A model generated the notes under the pieces. The model did not search any database, was not told the origin of the DNA, and saw only the letters and a list, made by a program, of their open reading frames with translations. Made by a program: the position numbers and the translations under genes. Shown piece after piece: positions 28,242 through 37,142 of a DNA stretch of 64,000 bases. How positions within the stretch are numbered: the stretch's first letter is position 1; each line of letters begins with the position of its first letter. The stretch comes from Gemmatimonadota bacterium (GTDB taxonomy: Bacteria > Gemmatimonadota > Gemmatimonadetes > Longimicrobiales > Gaopeijiaceae). The stretch lies in assembly GCA_003248075.1 (NCBI GenBank), contig QJYK01000088.1:1-64000 (forward strand), read 5' to 3'.

Positions 28242-28760
28242 TCAGCGGTCGCCGCCGGTTCCGTTGGATGTGGACGACGCACCGGTCTGGACGGACCGGA
28301 GGTACTCGAGGATCGCCCGCGCTTCGTCGTGATCCGTCACCTGGACGGGCATTGGCGTGTAGTACTGCGCCAACAGTTCCTTCACGACCGGGTGCCGCTG
28401 GACCATCTCGTTGGAGTTGAGGATCTGATTCATCACGAACTCGGGCCGTCGCCTCGACAGGACCTGGCCCAGTTCGGGGCCCACGTAACGCTCCTCGATC
28501 TTGTGGCAAGCGGAGCACTTGGTCGTGAAGGCGGCTTCACCCGATTCCGCCAGGGCGAGATCGATGGGGCCGAGCTCCAGGTCGCGGATGGGCCCGATCC
28601 CCTGTTCCATCTCCACGTCGGTCAGCTCGGCCGCGCTCGAGGGGGCGGCGGCGCTGGGCGCGGCCGCGGTGCTCTGGGCAGGAGGCGCGTCGCCGCCACA
28701 CGCGGCGAGCGCCGCCAGCGCGCTGAGCAGGAGGGTCACGGGGGCGGTCGAGCGGTTCAT
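28242..28760 (-). CDS. Class I c-type cytochrome lipoprotein, putative electron donor to NosZ
   Basis: Lipobox ALAAC; CSACH haem motif with YTPMPVQVTDHDEARAILEYLRSV (distal Met). Confidence 0.92.
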   Translation of the reverse strand: MNRSTAPVTLLLSALAALAACGGDAPPAQSTAAAPSAAAPSSAAELTDVEMEQGIGPIRDLELGPIDLALAESGEAAFTTKCSACHKIEERYVGPELGQVLSRRRPEFVMNQILNSNEMVQRHPVVKELLAQYYTPMPVQVTDHDEARAILEYLRSVQTGASSTSNGTGGDR

Positions 28761-29209
28761 CGATCGTTCTCCGTCGGTTGGTTTGAGTGTCCCGGGCGGT
28801 CGGCCTCTTCGGGTGTCCCCGCCAGCAGATCGGCCAGGGTCGTGCGCGCCAGGCTCGCCAAGGCGGCGGCGTTCCACTGGAGGCGACGCGTGTGCGCGAC
28901 GCAGGGGTTGGACAGGTCGCACAGACCCCCCATCAGGCACACACGCGGCGTCTTCAGCTCCTGGAAAGGCGCGACCGCGGTCGCGACGGTCAGCCGGGCC
29001 GGATCGGGAACCAGACGGTAGCCGCCGCGGGCCCCCCTCGTCGCCTCGAGGATCCCCTCTCTCGAGAGCCGTTGAAGGATCTTCGCGAGGTAGTTGGCGG
29101 GAATCCCGAGCTCCCGGGCCATGTGGCCTGCGGGCACCGGTCCGTTCCGTCCCTTCGCGGCGAGATGAAGGAGGGCTTGCAGGGCGTAGAGTCCCGTCTG
29201 AGAGAGCAT
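28757..29209 (-). CDS. Rrf2-family (NsrR-like) transcriptional regulator, first gene of nos operon
   Basis: TGLYALQALLHLAAK...IPANYLAKILQRLSREGILEATRGARGGYRL; CLMGGLCDLSNPC; overlaps cytochrome c start by 4 bp. Confidence 0.92.
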   Translation of the reverse strand: MLSQTGLYALQALLHLAAKGRNGPVPAGHMARELGIPANYLAKILQRLSREGILEATRGARGGYRLVPDPARLTVATAVAPFQELKTPRVCLMGGLCDLSNPCVAHTRRLQWNAAALASLARTTLADLLAGTPEEADRPGHSNQPTENDR

Positions 29210-29232
29210 GTTCGTTCCGTGTGGCGATTAAA

Positions 29233-29250
29233 TCGGATAATAATGTCCGA
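29233..29250 (-). promoter_or_regulatory. Putative Rrf2/NsrR-type operator overlapping a -10-like element of the nos operon
   Basis: TCGGATAATAATGTCCGA: TCGGA-N8-TCCGA inverted repeat, 24 bp upstream of the Rrf2 start; contains TATTAT on the minus strand. Confidence 0.6.
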
Positions 29251-29266
29251 AAAAGGCGGGTCTGTC

Positions 29267-29278
29267 GGTGGATCCACC
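29267..29278. promoter_or_regulatory. Perfect 12-bp palindrome GGTGGATCCACC upstream of the Rrf2 site
   Basis: Exact self-complementarity in the nos upstream region. Confidence 0.4.
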
Positions 29279-29379
29279 TCTTCGTTTGTCGGGAGATCCC
29301 CTACGGCCCGGGCAGCAGGGGGCGAGGGGGGGAGGTTACCCACCGGGCAAGGGGCCGACCCATGCGCGGGGCGACCGTA

Positions 29380-30033
29380 CTAGCGAACCAGGCCGATCGC
29401 TCCGTTGCCCCTACCTCGCACCGCCACATACTCGCGCTGCCCCTCGCGCAGCGAATACGCATGCTCGATCTCGAAGGGGCGGAGCAGGCGCTCGAGCTGG
29501 GCGGGGAGAAGGTGTCCGTACGAAGGGAGCGGCGGACCGACGACCCGCTGTCGCACATGCTCCAGGTCGAGGAGCGCGAAGCTCAGCATCGGGATCGTCG
29601 GCCCTCCCGACTGATTGACCACGATGTAGAGGCGCGCGCCCGGCGCGGTCAGCTCGGCGAGACGGCGAATCAGGCCGGGGCGCGCCTCCGGGCCCACACG
29701 GTCGAGGATGTCCCAGGCGAGGACGAGGTCGTAGGGGCGCTCTGGGTCCGCCGGCAGGGCCTCGACGGCCTCTGCCCAACCCTCTCCCACGGGCGGCCTG
29801 GGGAGCAGCCCCGCGAAGCGCACCCGACGCGAGTACTGGCCGAAGAGGTGCAAGTGAGTCGTCGCGGCGTGACCAAGGTCGAGAAGCGCGAGGTCAGTTC
29901 CCGGCCGGACCCCGTGGAACAACGCCGCGATCCCGGGAGCCGCGCGGTCCACCGGAGGCGGATGGGCGTGCCAACGAGGCGCGTTGTCGTCGGACCGCGG
30001 ACGGCCGCGCAGAAGTCGATCGAGCCAACCCAC
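29380..30033 (-). CDS. SAM-dependent methyltransferase-like protein
   Basis: LALLDLGHAATTHLHLFGQYSRRVRFAG; YDLVLAWDILDRVGPEARPGLIRRLAELTAPGARLYIVV. Confidence 0.6.
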   Translation of the reverse strand: MGWLDRLLRGRPRSDDNAPRWHAHPPPVDRAAPGIAALFHGVRPGTDLALLDLGHAATTHLHLFGQYSRRVRFAGLLPRPPVGEGWAEAVEALPADPERPYDLVLAWDILDRVGPEARPGLIRRLAELTAPGARLYIVVNQSGGPTIPMLSFALLDLEHVRQRVVGPPLPSYGHLLPAQLERLLRPFEIEHAYSLREGQREYVAVRGRGNGAIGLVR

Positions 30034-30053
30034 CTAGCGAATAGATCGGAGCG

Positions 30054-30072
30054 GGGAGCAGGAAGTGCTCCC
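30054..30072 (-). terminator. Hairpin between bactofilin and methyltransferase genes (no clear U-tract)
   Basis: GGGAGCA-GGAAG-TGCTCCC perfect 7-bp stem. Confidence 0.35.
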
Positions 30073-30085
30073 TTCGATCGCTTCC

Positions 30086-30595
30086 CTATGCACCGGCCCT
30101 TCGCACCGCCTCTGCCGGTGGCGCCGGGACCGTGGTCGTGCGGATCTCCTTCTGCGCCTTCAACGAGCTCGCGGTGGTCGAGGCACGCTCGTCCGCACCC
30201 ATGTCGACCAGGCCCCTGAAGCTCGCCCCGTCCTCCAGGACCACGCGGGGCGCACGGATGTCCCCATGGACCCGCGCCGAGCTGCGCAGGACGATCTGCT
30301 CCTGGGCGGTAAGGTCGCCTTCCACCGAGCCCTCTACGGTCACGACCCGCGCCGAGATGTTGGCCTTCACGCGCCCGTCACTCCCCACGGTGACGCTGTA
30401 CTGGCCCAGATCCACCGACCCATCCACCTGTCCCTGGATCAGAAGGTCTTCGTCACCGCTCACCTCGCCGCGCACGCTGATGGAGCGCCCGATGGTAGCC
30501 CGATCGCCTCTTTGCGGCACCTTCCGCCCCGCTGCTTCGGGGAAATGGCTACTCTCGACCGAGGGCTCGGGTCCGGCTTCGTCCTTCTTCCACAT
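30086..30595 (-). CDS. Bactofilin
   Basis: IGRSISVRGEVSGDEDLLIQGQVDGSVDLGQYSVTVGSDGRVKANISARVVTVEGSVEGDLTAQEQIVLRSSARVHGDIRAPRVVLEDGASFRG. Confidence 0.95.
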   Translation of the reverse strand: MWKKDEAGPEPSVESSHFPEAAGRKVPQRGDRATIGRSISVRGEVSGDEDLLIQGQVDGSVDLGQYSVTVGSDGRVKANISARVVTVEGSVEGDLTAQEQIVLRSSARVHGDIRAPRVVLEDGASFRGLVDMGADERASTTASSLKAQKEIRTTTVPAPPAEAVRRAGA

Positions 30596-30747
30596 TGCGT
30601 TCCTCCGGGAGTGATCCGCTCGATGTACGCTCCAAGGCGCATCCCGTTCCACGCTGCAACAAACTTGCCATCGGGCATCGCCCCCTTTCCCTACCGCACG
30701 ATGCCACCAATACTGCCCGGGCCACTGGAGCCACCGTTACGAGAGAG

Positions 30748-32784
30748 ATGGTCGCATCCACCCTGTCGGCCCCGAGGGATGCCGCCGGCGTCGGTCGTGG
30801 GCGCATTCTGGGCATCACGATCGCGGTGACGGCCGTGCTGGCGGCCGGGGCGTTCGCCGTCGATCGCTGGTACTCGGAGACGGTACGTACCGAAGCCGAG
30901 AGCCGGTTGGACGCGCGCCTGGAGGGGCACGCCTCGGCGCTCGAGATGTCCCTCGCCCGGCGAGCGGCCCTGCTCGACGGCTTGACCGCGTGGATGGAGG
31001 AGCGGGCGGACGCACCCTCGGACGCCTTCGATCGGGTCGCAGCCTCCCTTCATCGGGTGGACCCCGGCGTGCGGGCCCTCCAGCGCGTGGTGGGCGGACG
31101 GATCGTGGATTCCTACCCCCTGGAGGGCAACGAGGGCGTGCTCGGACTCGACGTCCTGCACCACCCCGATCCCCAGGTGGCTTCCGCCTTGGCTCGCGCG
31201 CTGGACACGGGCTCGATGACGGTCAACGGGCCCGTGGAGCTGGTCCAGGGCGGCGTGGGAATCATCCTGCGTCGCTCCACGGGTGAGCCCGGTGATCGCG
31301 ATGCGCCCGCCGCTGCGCTGGTCGTGGACGTGGCCACGCTCATCGAGGAATCGGGGATCGCCTCGCTCATGACGTCGCTCGACGTGGCTTTGGTGGCCGA
31401 CGACGGGGATCTCGTCTATGGGGAGTCCCTCCCCGCCGCGGCCGACCCCCTGCGGGTTCCCGTCGAGCACCCCGAGGGACGCTGGTCCCTGGTCGCGGCG
31501 CCCGCGGGTGGGTGGGGCGCATTCGTCGCGCGGGACCTCCGCTCGGAGCGCCTGGTGATGGCTACCTTCGTCCTGCTGGCGGCCTGGCTCACCTGGCTCG
31601 TGGTGGGACGGGACACGCGTCTCGCCGCGGCCGTGACGGCGCGTACCGCCGAGATCACCGCCGCCAACGAGCAGCTTCGGGACTCGGCTGCCGCCCTCGC
31701 CGCCCGTGAGGAGCTCCTGCAGGCGGCGCTTACGGCCGGACGGGTCGCCACCTGGTCCTGGGACCTCCGAACGGACCGTATCTGGCGCTGGGGCCCGGAC
31801 GGGTCGGCCGACGGCGGTGGGCCGGAGCTGCCCGGTGACATCCCGGGCCTGGTGGCTCGGGTACACCCCGACGAGCGCGAGCGCGTGGCCGCGGCACTGG
31901 AGGAAGCTCGCCGGACGGGCGAGCTGGGAATCGAGTACCGTGTCGACGTCGGTCACGGGAGCTACGCGTGGATGCGCACCGAGGGTCGATGCAGCGAGCG
32001 GGATGCCGGCGGACCGGCCCACGTCGTCGGCGCCGTCGTGGACATCACCCGCATCAAGGAGCTGGAGGAGGTGGTGTTCCACAGGGGGCGCCTGGAGCTG
32101 ATCGGACGACTCGCGGGAGGCGTCGTCCACGACCTGAACAACGCCCTGGCGGTGGTGAGGGCCGAGCTGGAGATGGCGCTCGAGGACGAGTCCAGCTTCC
32201 CCCTCCCCACCGCCGCGCGGGAGTCGCTGGCCGCCTCTCAGTATGCGTCCCTGCTGATCGGTCAGCTCCTGACCTTCGCACGCAGGGACCGCGTGACTCC
32301 TTCGAGCTTCGAATGGGACGGCATGTGCGCGGAGGTGACGACGTTCCTCACGCGGCTCCTGGGGCGGACGATCGACCTCGAGCTCGAGCTCGATGCCGGG
32401 GGCGCGCGGGTGCACATGGATCGGGCCCAGGCCATGCAGATCCTGACGAATCTCGCAGTCAATGCGCGTGATGCCATGAACGGTGTCGGGACCCTCACCG
32501 TGGCCACGCGGCGCGTGACCGATGGACGTCGGATCGCACCGGAGGCTCGATCCGGTCCGGCCGTGGTCCTCGAGGTCCACGATACCGGCAGCGGGATTCC
32601 CCGGGATGCCCGACCGCACGTGTTCGAGGCCTTCTTTACGACGAAGGGCGAGGGCCGCGGCACGGGCCTCGGGCTCTCGACGACGCAGATGATCGCTCGC
32701 GAGAGTGGTGGCGACATCACGTTCCGCACGTCCTCGGAGGGGACGACGTTCCAGGTCGTCATCCCGACCGAGAACGGAGCCTGA
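30748..32784 (+). CDS. CHASE/PAS sensor histidine kinase
   Basis: Two TMs flanking CHASE-like region; PAS-like region; GGVVHDLNNALAVVRAELEMAL (H-box); NLAVNARDAM, DTGSGIP, GTGLGLSTT. Confidence 0.88.
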   Translation: MVASTLSAPRDAAGVGRGRILGITIAVTAVLAAGAFAVDRWYSETVRTEAESRLDARLEGHASALEMSLARRAALLDGLTAWMEERADAPSDAFDRVAASLHRVDPGVRALQRVVGGRIVDSYPLEGNEGVLGLDVLHHPDPQVASALARALDTGSMTVNGPVELVQGGVGIILRRSTGEPGDRDAPAAALVVDVATLIEESGIASLMTSLDVALVADDGDLVYGESLPAAADPLRVPVEHPEGRWSLVAAPAGGWGAFVARDLRSERLVMATFVLLAAWLTWLVVGRDTRLAAAVTARTAEITAANEQLRDSAAALAAREELLQAALTAGRVATWSWDLRTDRIWRWGPDGSADGGGPELPGDIPGLVARVHPDERERVAAALEEARRTGELGIEYRVDVGHGSYAWMRTEGRCSERDAGGPAHVVGAVVDITRIKELEEVVFHRGRLELIGRLAGGVVHDLNNALAVVRAELEMALEDESSFPLPTAARESLAASQYASLLIGQLLTFARRDRVTPSSFEWDGMCAEVTTFLTRLLGRTIDLELELDAGGARVHMDRAQAMQILTNLAVNARDAMNGVGTLTVATRRVTDGRRIAPEARSGPAVVLEVHDTGSGIPRDARPHVFEAFFTTKGEGRGTGLGLSTTQMIARESGGDITFRTSSEGTTFQVVIPTENGA

Positions 32785-32795
32785 CTTCCCGCGGC

Positions 32796-33650
32796 TTACG
32801 CCTGGACGCGTTCCAGGCGCACGATGCCCGACATGCGGCGTCCCTCCTCCCTGCGGGCCTCCGACTGGAGGCGTCCGATGAGGCGCCACAGCCATGCCAT
32901 CGGCATGTCACGCCCCAGCCTGTGGGCTTCCTCCCACTGCGAGCGGTACTCGGCCTCCCGCCATCCCAGGGGCTCGAAGAAGTCGGTTCCCGCGGCGGGC
33001 GCGAACTGGAAGCTCGCATTGCCCCTGTTCGCGTGCCGGCCCCACGATCGCTGCATCCACCCCAGCAGACGCGGGCTCACCAGGTCGGTCAGCCACGAAA
33101 CGATGGAATGCGTGGCATGCAGGTCGCGTCCGAGCGCCGCCACGTCCGCATCGGTCAGGTAGATGAGGAGCCCCTCGCTGACCGCCACGGCCCGAGCACT
33201 CCCTTCCGTGGCCTCGGCCAGCGCGCGGCGCCGTTGATCCTGGTCCGTGAGGTCGGCGCGGAGCGCGTGGTATTCGCAGCGTGTCGGCTCCCCGCCGAGC
33301 TCGGCCAGCTTGTAGTCGAGAATGCCCGGAAGATCCACGTCGACCCAACGCAGGGCCGGCGGGAGTGCCAACCTCCAGGGGCGCGCGTCGAGCCCGGCGG
33401 CGAGGTTCACGACGGTGTCCGCACCCTGTTCGATGCCGTCGAGCAGCAGCTCGTCGAAGACTGCGGTCCGTACGATCAGAGCCCAGGCCGTGGCCTTCCC
33501 GCGCGGGATCGAGCGCACGATCTCCAGCCCCTTCGCTCCGGCGAGCCCCCGGGCGTACGGGTCGCGGAACAGCGCATCGGGGCGCTCGCTCTCCATGGCG
33601 CGATAGACGGCGACCCAGCGGGCCGTGTCGGAGACATGCTCGATGGTCAT
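32796..33650 (-). CDS. Class I SAM-dependent methyltransferase of the leucine carboxyl methyltransferase-like family
   Basis: VSDTARWVAVYRAMESERPDALFRDPYARGLAG; VVNLAAGLDARPWRLALPPALRWVDVDLPGILDYK; SEGLLIYL. Confidence 0.85.
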   Translation of the reverse strand: MTIEHVSDTARWVAVYRAMESERPDALFRDPYARGLAGAKGLEIVRSIPRGKATAWALIVRTAVFDELLLDGIEQGADTVVNLAAGLDARPWRLALPPALRWVDVDLPGILDYKLAELGGEPTRCEYHALRADLTDQDQRRRALAEATEGSARAVAVSEGLLIYLTDADVAALGRDLHATHSIVSWLTDLVSPRLLGWMQRSWGRHANRGNASFQFAPAAGTDFFEPLGWREAEYRSQWEEAHRLGRDMPMAWLWRLIGRLQSEARREEGRRMSGIVRLERVQA

Positions 33651-33844
33651 GCGGCCTCCGGTGGGTGGCGCGGCCGGAAGACGCCCGGGGTCACGGCCAC
33701 GGCCGTCCCGGCCTGCGGGACAACCATCAGGTCGGTGTCGCCGGCGTCCGGCGCAAGTCCCCGTCCGCCGGACCACCCAGGCTTGATCCCTCCCCGACAG
33801 TCCTCACTGTGTCCCCATGCACACACCATCAACGTGAGGATCCA

Positions 33845-34411
33845 ATGACCCTCGACCCGACCCTTCCGGACTTCGTCTCGGAGCGCCGGCGGCTCTCGCG
33901 CGCGACCATGAAGGGGATCGGCATGCCGGTCGCCGGGCTGCTCTACTGGATCGCCGTGGCCGTTCTGTTGCGCACGCTCCCGATGAAGACCGCGCTCCTG
34001 TGGTGCTTCATCATGACGGGGCCGGTCTTCCCTCTGGGCTACGCGATCACGCGAGCCTTCGGAGGCGACCTGTTCGCGAAGAGCACGACGCTGACACCGA
34101 TCGGCATCCAACTCGCTGCGCTGCAGCTCTTCTACTGGCCGATCGTCGTCGTGGTGTACCGCTTCACGCCCGAGTGGACTCCCTTCACGCTGGCGGTGCT
34201 CTTCGGCTCCCACTTCCTGCCGTACGGATGGATGTACGAGAGCCGTGCCTACCCGTTCCTCACCGTCTCCCTGGGCGTGGTGCTCAGCGCCGGTGCGATC
34301 ATCACCGGGAGCGCGATGTACCTGGTCGTGCCGATCGTCGCAGCGGCGTGCTACCTGGTCGCGGCCGTGATGCTCGCCATGGAGGTCACGGTGCTCCGCC
34401 GAGCGGGCTAG
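33845..34411 (+). CDS. Conserved integral membrane protein (DUF7010-like)
   Basis: Multiple TM segments; FLPYGWMYESRAYPFLTV. Confidence 0.65.
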   Translation: MTLDPTLPDFVSERRRLSRATMKGIGMPVAGLLYWIAVAVLLRTLPMKTALLWCFIMTGPVFPLGYAITRAFGGDLFAKSTTLTPIGIQLAALQLFYWPIVVVVYRFTPEWTPFTLAVLFGSHFLPYGWMYESRAYPFLTVSLGVVLSAGAIITGSAMYLVVPIVAAACYLVAAVMLAMEVTVLRRAG

Positions 34412-35976
34412 CGGCGAGTCGCCTTCGGGGTAGGCCGGCCCTGCTTGAACAGGAAGAGGAGCGGGAGCGACGCGAGGAGCAGCGCGCCGCTGAGCAGATA
34501 GATCTTTTCGAACGCCAGCACATTGGCCTGCAGCATGATGCGGCCGTCCAATGCGCGCAGCGCAGCCGCCTTGGCACTGGTCGCGTCCATTCCCCTCGCC
34601 ATCATCCCGCTCGTGATCGCGGCCAGGCGCGACTGCGCGACGGGCGAATAGACGGAGACGGAGGAGGCCAGGATATCGTGCTCCTGGCCCACGAAGCGCG
34701 TGAGCAGCGACGCCATGGCCGCGATGCTGAAGGATCCTCCCAGCTGTCGGAAGAAGTTGTTCAGCCCGGTGGCCTGGGCCAGGTCCCGAGGTTCGATCTG
34801 GAGCAACGTGAGGTTGGTCAGGGGCACGAAGATCAGACCCAGGCCGAAGCCCCTCCAGATAAGCGGCCAGAACAGGTCACGGGTGCCGGTGAGCGCCGTG
34901 ATCGTCGAGAGCTGCCACATGCCGAGGCCGAACATGGCCGACCCGATCATGATGAGGAGTCGGTTGTCGACCGTCGCGCTCAGCCGGCCGACGACGCCCA
35001 TCGAGATCGCCGACGCGATGGCACCCGGCAAGATGATCAGCCCCGTCTGCCAGGCGGTCATCCTGAGCATCCCCTGCAGGAAGATGGGCAGGATGAACAC
35101 GGACCCGAAAAGGCCGGCGCCGAGCACGATCCCCATCAGGGAGCCGGCGCTGAACTGGGGTTGGGCCAGCAGCCTGAGGTTCACCGCCGGCTCGTGCACG
35201 CGGAGCTCGTGGACCACGAGCAGGACCGCCGAGACGAGGGAGACCGCGGCGAGGCCCAGGACGAGGCTCGAGTCGAACCAGTCGAGCCGCTCGCCCCGCT
35301 CGAGCATGAGCTGGACCGAGCCCACCGCGACGGCCAGGAGCCCGATCCCGACCCCGTCGATGCGGCGCGTGCGCTGATGCTCGGGGTTGTCGTGGACGTA
35401 CGCGCCGATCATCGCGACGGCCAGCGCTCCGACGGGAATGTTGATGAAGAAGATCCAGGGCCACGAATAGTTGTCCGTCAGCCAGCCACCCAGCGTCGGT
35501 CCCAGGGTGGGACCCACCATCACGCCCATGCCGAAGAACGCCATCCCGGTCCCCACCTCTTCACGGGGGAACGACTCCCACAGGATGGCCTGGGACGTTG
35601 CGATCAGCGCTCCCCCGCCGACCCCCTGGACGATCCGCCAGACCACGAGCTCCGTCAGCGACCCCGACGCCCCGCACAAGAAGGAGGCCACCGTGAACAG
35701 GATGATCGAGCCCAGGAGATAGCGCTTCCGCCCGAAGAAGCCCGAGAACCAGCCGGTGAGGGGAATGATGATCGCCGCCGCGATGATGTAGCCGGTCGAG
35801 ACCCATGAGATCTCTTCGACGGTGGCACCGAGGTTTCCCATCATGTGGGGGATGGCCACGTTCACGATGGAGGTGTCGATCACCTGCATCATGGAGGCCA
35901 GGGACACGGCCGCCGCGATGATGTAGCGATGGCGGTAGACCCGCTCCTGGGGGGTTTCGTCGCGGTGGACGCTCAC
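34408..35976 (-). CDS. DHA2-family MFS efflux transporter (EmrB/QacA type)
   Basis: MMQVIDTSIVNVAIPHMMGNLGATVEEISWVSTGYIIAAAI; GVMVGPTLGPTLGGWLTDNYSWPWIFFINIPVG. Confidence 0.93.
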   Translation of the reverse strand: MSVHRDETPQERVYRHRYIIAAAVSLASMMQVIDTSIVNVAIPHMMGNLGATVEEISWVSTGYIIAAAIIIPLTGWFSGFFGRKRYLLGSIILFTVASFLCGASGSLTELVVWRIVQGVGGGALIATSQAILWESFPREEVGTGMAFFGMGVMVGPTLGPTLGGWLTDNYSWPWIFFINIPVGALAVAMIGAYVHDNPEHQRTRRIDGVGIGLLAVAVGSVQLMLERGERLDWFDSSLVLGLAAVSLVSAVLLVVHELRVHEPAVNLRLLAQPQFSAGSLMGIVLGAGLFGSVFILPIFLQGMLRMTAWQTGLIILPGAIASAISMGVVGRLSATVDNRLLIMIGSAMFGLGMWQLSTITALTGTRDLFWPLIWRGFGLGLIFVPLTNLTLLQIEPRDLAQATGLNNFFRQLGGSFSIAAMASLLTRFVGQEHDILASSVSVYSPVAQSRLAAITSGMMARGMDATSAKAAALRALDGRIMLQANVLAFEKIYLLSGALLLASLPLLFLFKQGRPTPKATRR

Positions 35977-35993
35977 GGATCGAGCCCGGACCG

Positions 35994-37091
35994 TCAGCGG
36001 ACCTCGATGTGACTGACCACCGACATGCCGGGGCGCAGCGGACGGTCCGGGCCACACCCTTCCGTGACTGCGATGCGGACCGGGATTCGCTGCACGACCT
36101 TCGTGAAGTTGCCCGTCGCGTTGTCGGGTGGAATCAGGGCGAAGCGCGCCCCCGTCGCCGGGCTCAGGCTCTCCACGGCGCCCCGCGCGTCGCATCCCGG
36201 GTAGGCGTCGACGTCCAGGGCCACGCGTTGCCCCACGCGGACCTCGGCCGTCTCGGTCTCCTTCAGGTTGGCCGTGATCCAGAGCGCGGAGTCGGCGACG
36301 ACCGCCGCCAGCGGCTGACCCGGCTGCACGAGTTGACCGACCTCGACCTGGGCGCGCGTCACCACACCCGAAACCGGCGCATCGACGCGAGCCCAGCGCA
36401 GGTCGAGCCTCACGCGCTCGACCGCGGCCCGCGCTTTCGCCAGTCGGGCGGTGGCGGCGCGGCTGGACGCCTCGGACGAGCGCTCGGCCGCGCGCGCACC
36501 GGCGATGTCCCTCTCCAGCGCGGCTACCTCCGCCTCGGCGGCCTCGGCAGACGCCTGGGCCGCATCGAGCTGCTGCGTCGAGGCGATCTCCTTCGCGGCC
36601 AGCTCGGTGATCCGACCGTGATCCTTTACCGCTCGATCGCGCTGCGCCCGCGCCGACACGAGGCGGGCCTCGAGGGCCTCTCGGCGCGCATGCGATGCGG
36701 CCGTTTCGGCGTCGGCGAGTCCCGTCACACCCTCGCCGCCCGCGGCGGCCAATGCCGCGGCCAGGTCGGCCTCGGCCTCGGCCAGGCGAACCCGGAGCTC
36801 GGCGTCGTCGATGACGACCACCGGATCCCCGCGCTCGACCGCCTCGTTGTCCACCACCCTCACCTCGCTGACGTAACCGCCGACCTTCGCCAGAACCGGG
36901 ACGACGTGTCCGTCCACTTGGGCATTGTCCGTGGACACGTGCCTGCGGGCGTATTGGAAGCGCCGGACTCCCCAGACCGCAGCCGCCGCCATCGCGAGCG
37001 CCAGCAGCGACAGGAGCAGAGCTCGCCGCGCACGGCTACGCGGGCTCGGAGCCCACGACGTTTCGCCTCCTCCGGGCGATACCTCACTCAC
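35994..37091 (-). CDS. HlyD/EmrA-family membrane fusion protein
   Basis: RHVSTDNAQVDGHVVPVLAKVGGYVSEVRVVDNEAVERGDPVVVID; VDAPVSGVVTRAQVEVGQLVQPGQPL. Confidence 0.93.
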   Translation of the reverse strand: MSEVSPGGGETSWAPSPRSRARRALLLSLLALAMAAAAVWGVRRFQYARRHVSTDNAQVDGHVVPVLAKVGGYVSEVRVVDNEAVERGDPVVVIDDAELRVRLAEAEADLAAALAAAGGEGVTGLADAETAASHARREALEARLVSARAQRDRAVKDHGRITELAAKEIASTQQLDAAQASAEAAEAEVAALERDIAGARAAERSSEASSRAATARLAKARAAVERVRLDLRWARVDAPVSGVVTRAQVEVGQLVQPGQPLAAVVADSALWITANLKETETAEVRVGQRVALDVDAYPGCDARGAVESLSPATGARFALIPPDNATGNFTKVVQRIPVRIAVTEGCGPDRPLRPGMSVVSHIEVR

Positions 37092-37142
37092 GAAGACCTC
37101 CAGGCTTGGGGAGCCACACGCGGCCCCATCTTCTGGCGGGCG

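Noticed and set aside
25371-29021. 1216-aa plus-strand ORF opposite nosZ/nosL/cytochrome c
   Set aside because: Antisense shadow ORF in high-GC DNA; Arg/Val/His/Asp-rich with no recognisable domain, while the opposite strand encodes clear nos proteins.
33860-35808. 602-aa and other plus-strand ORFs across the MFS gene
   Set aside because: Shadow of the DHA2 transporter; Arg/Glu/His-rich with no TM or domain logic.
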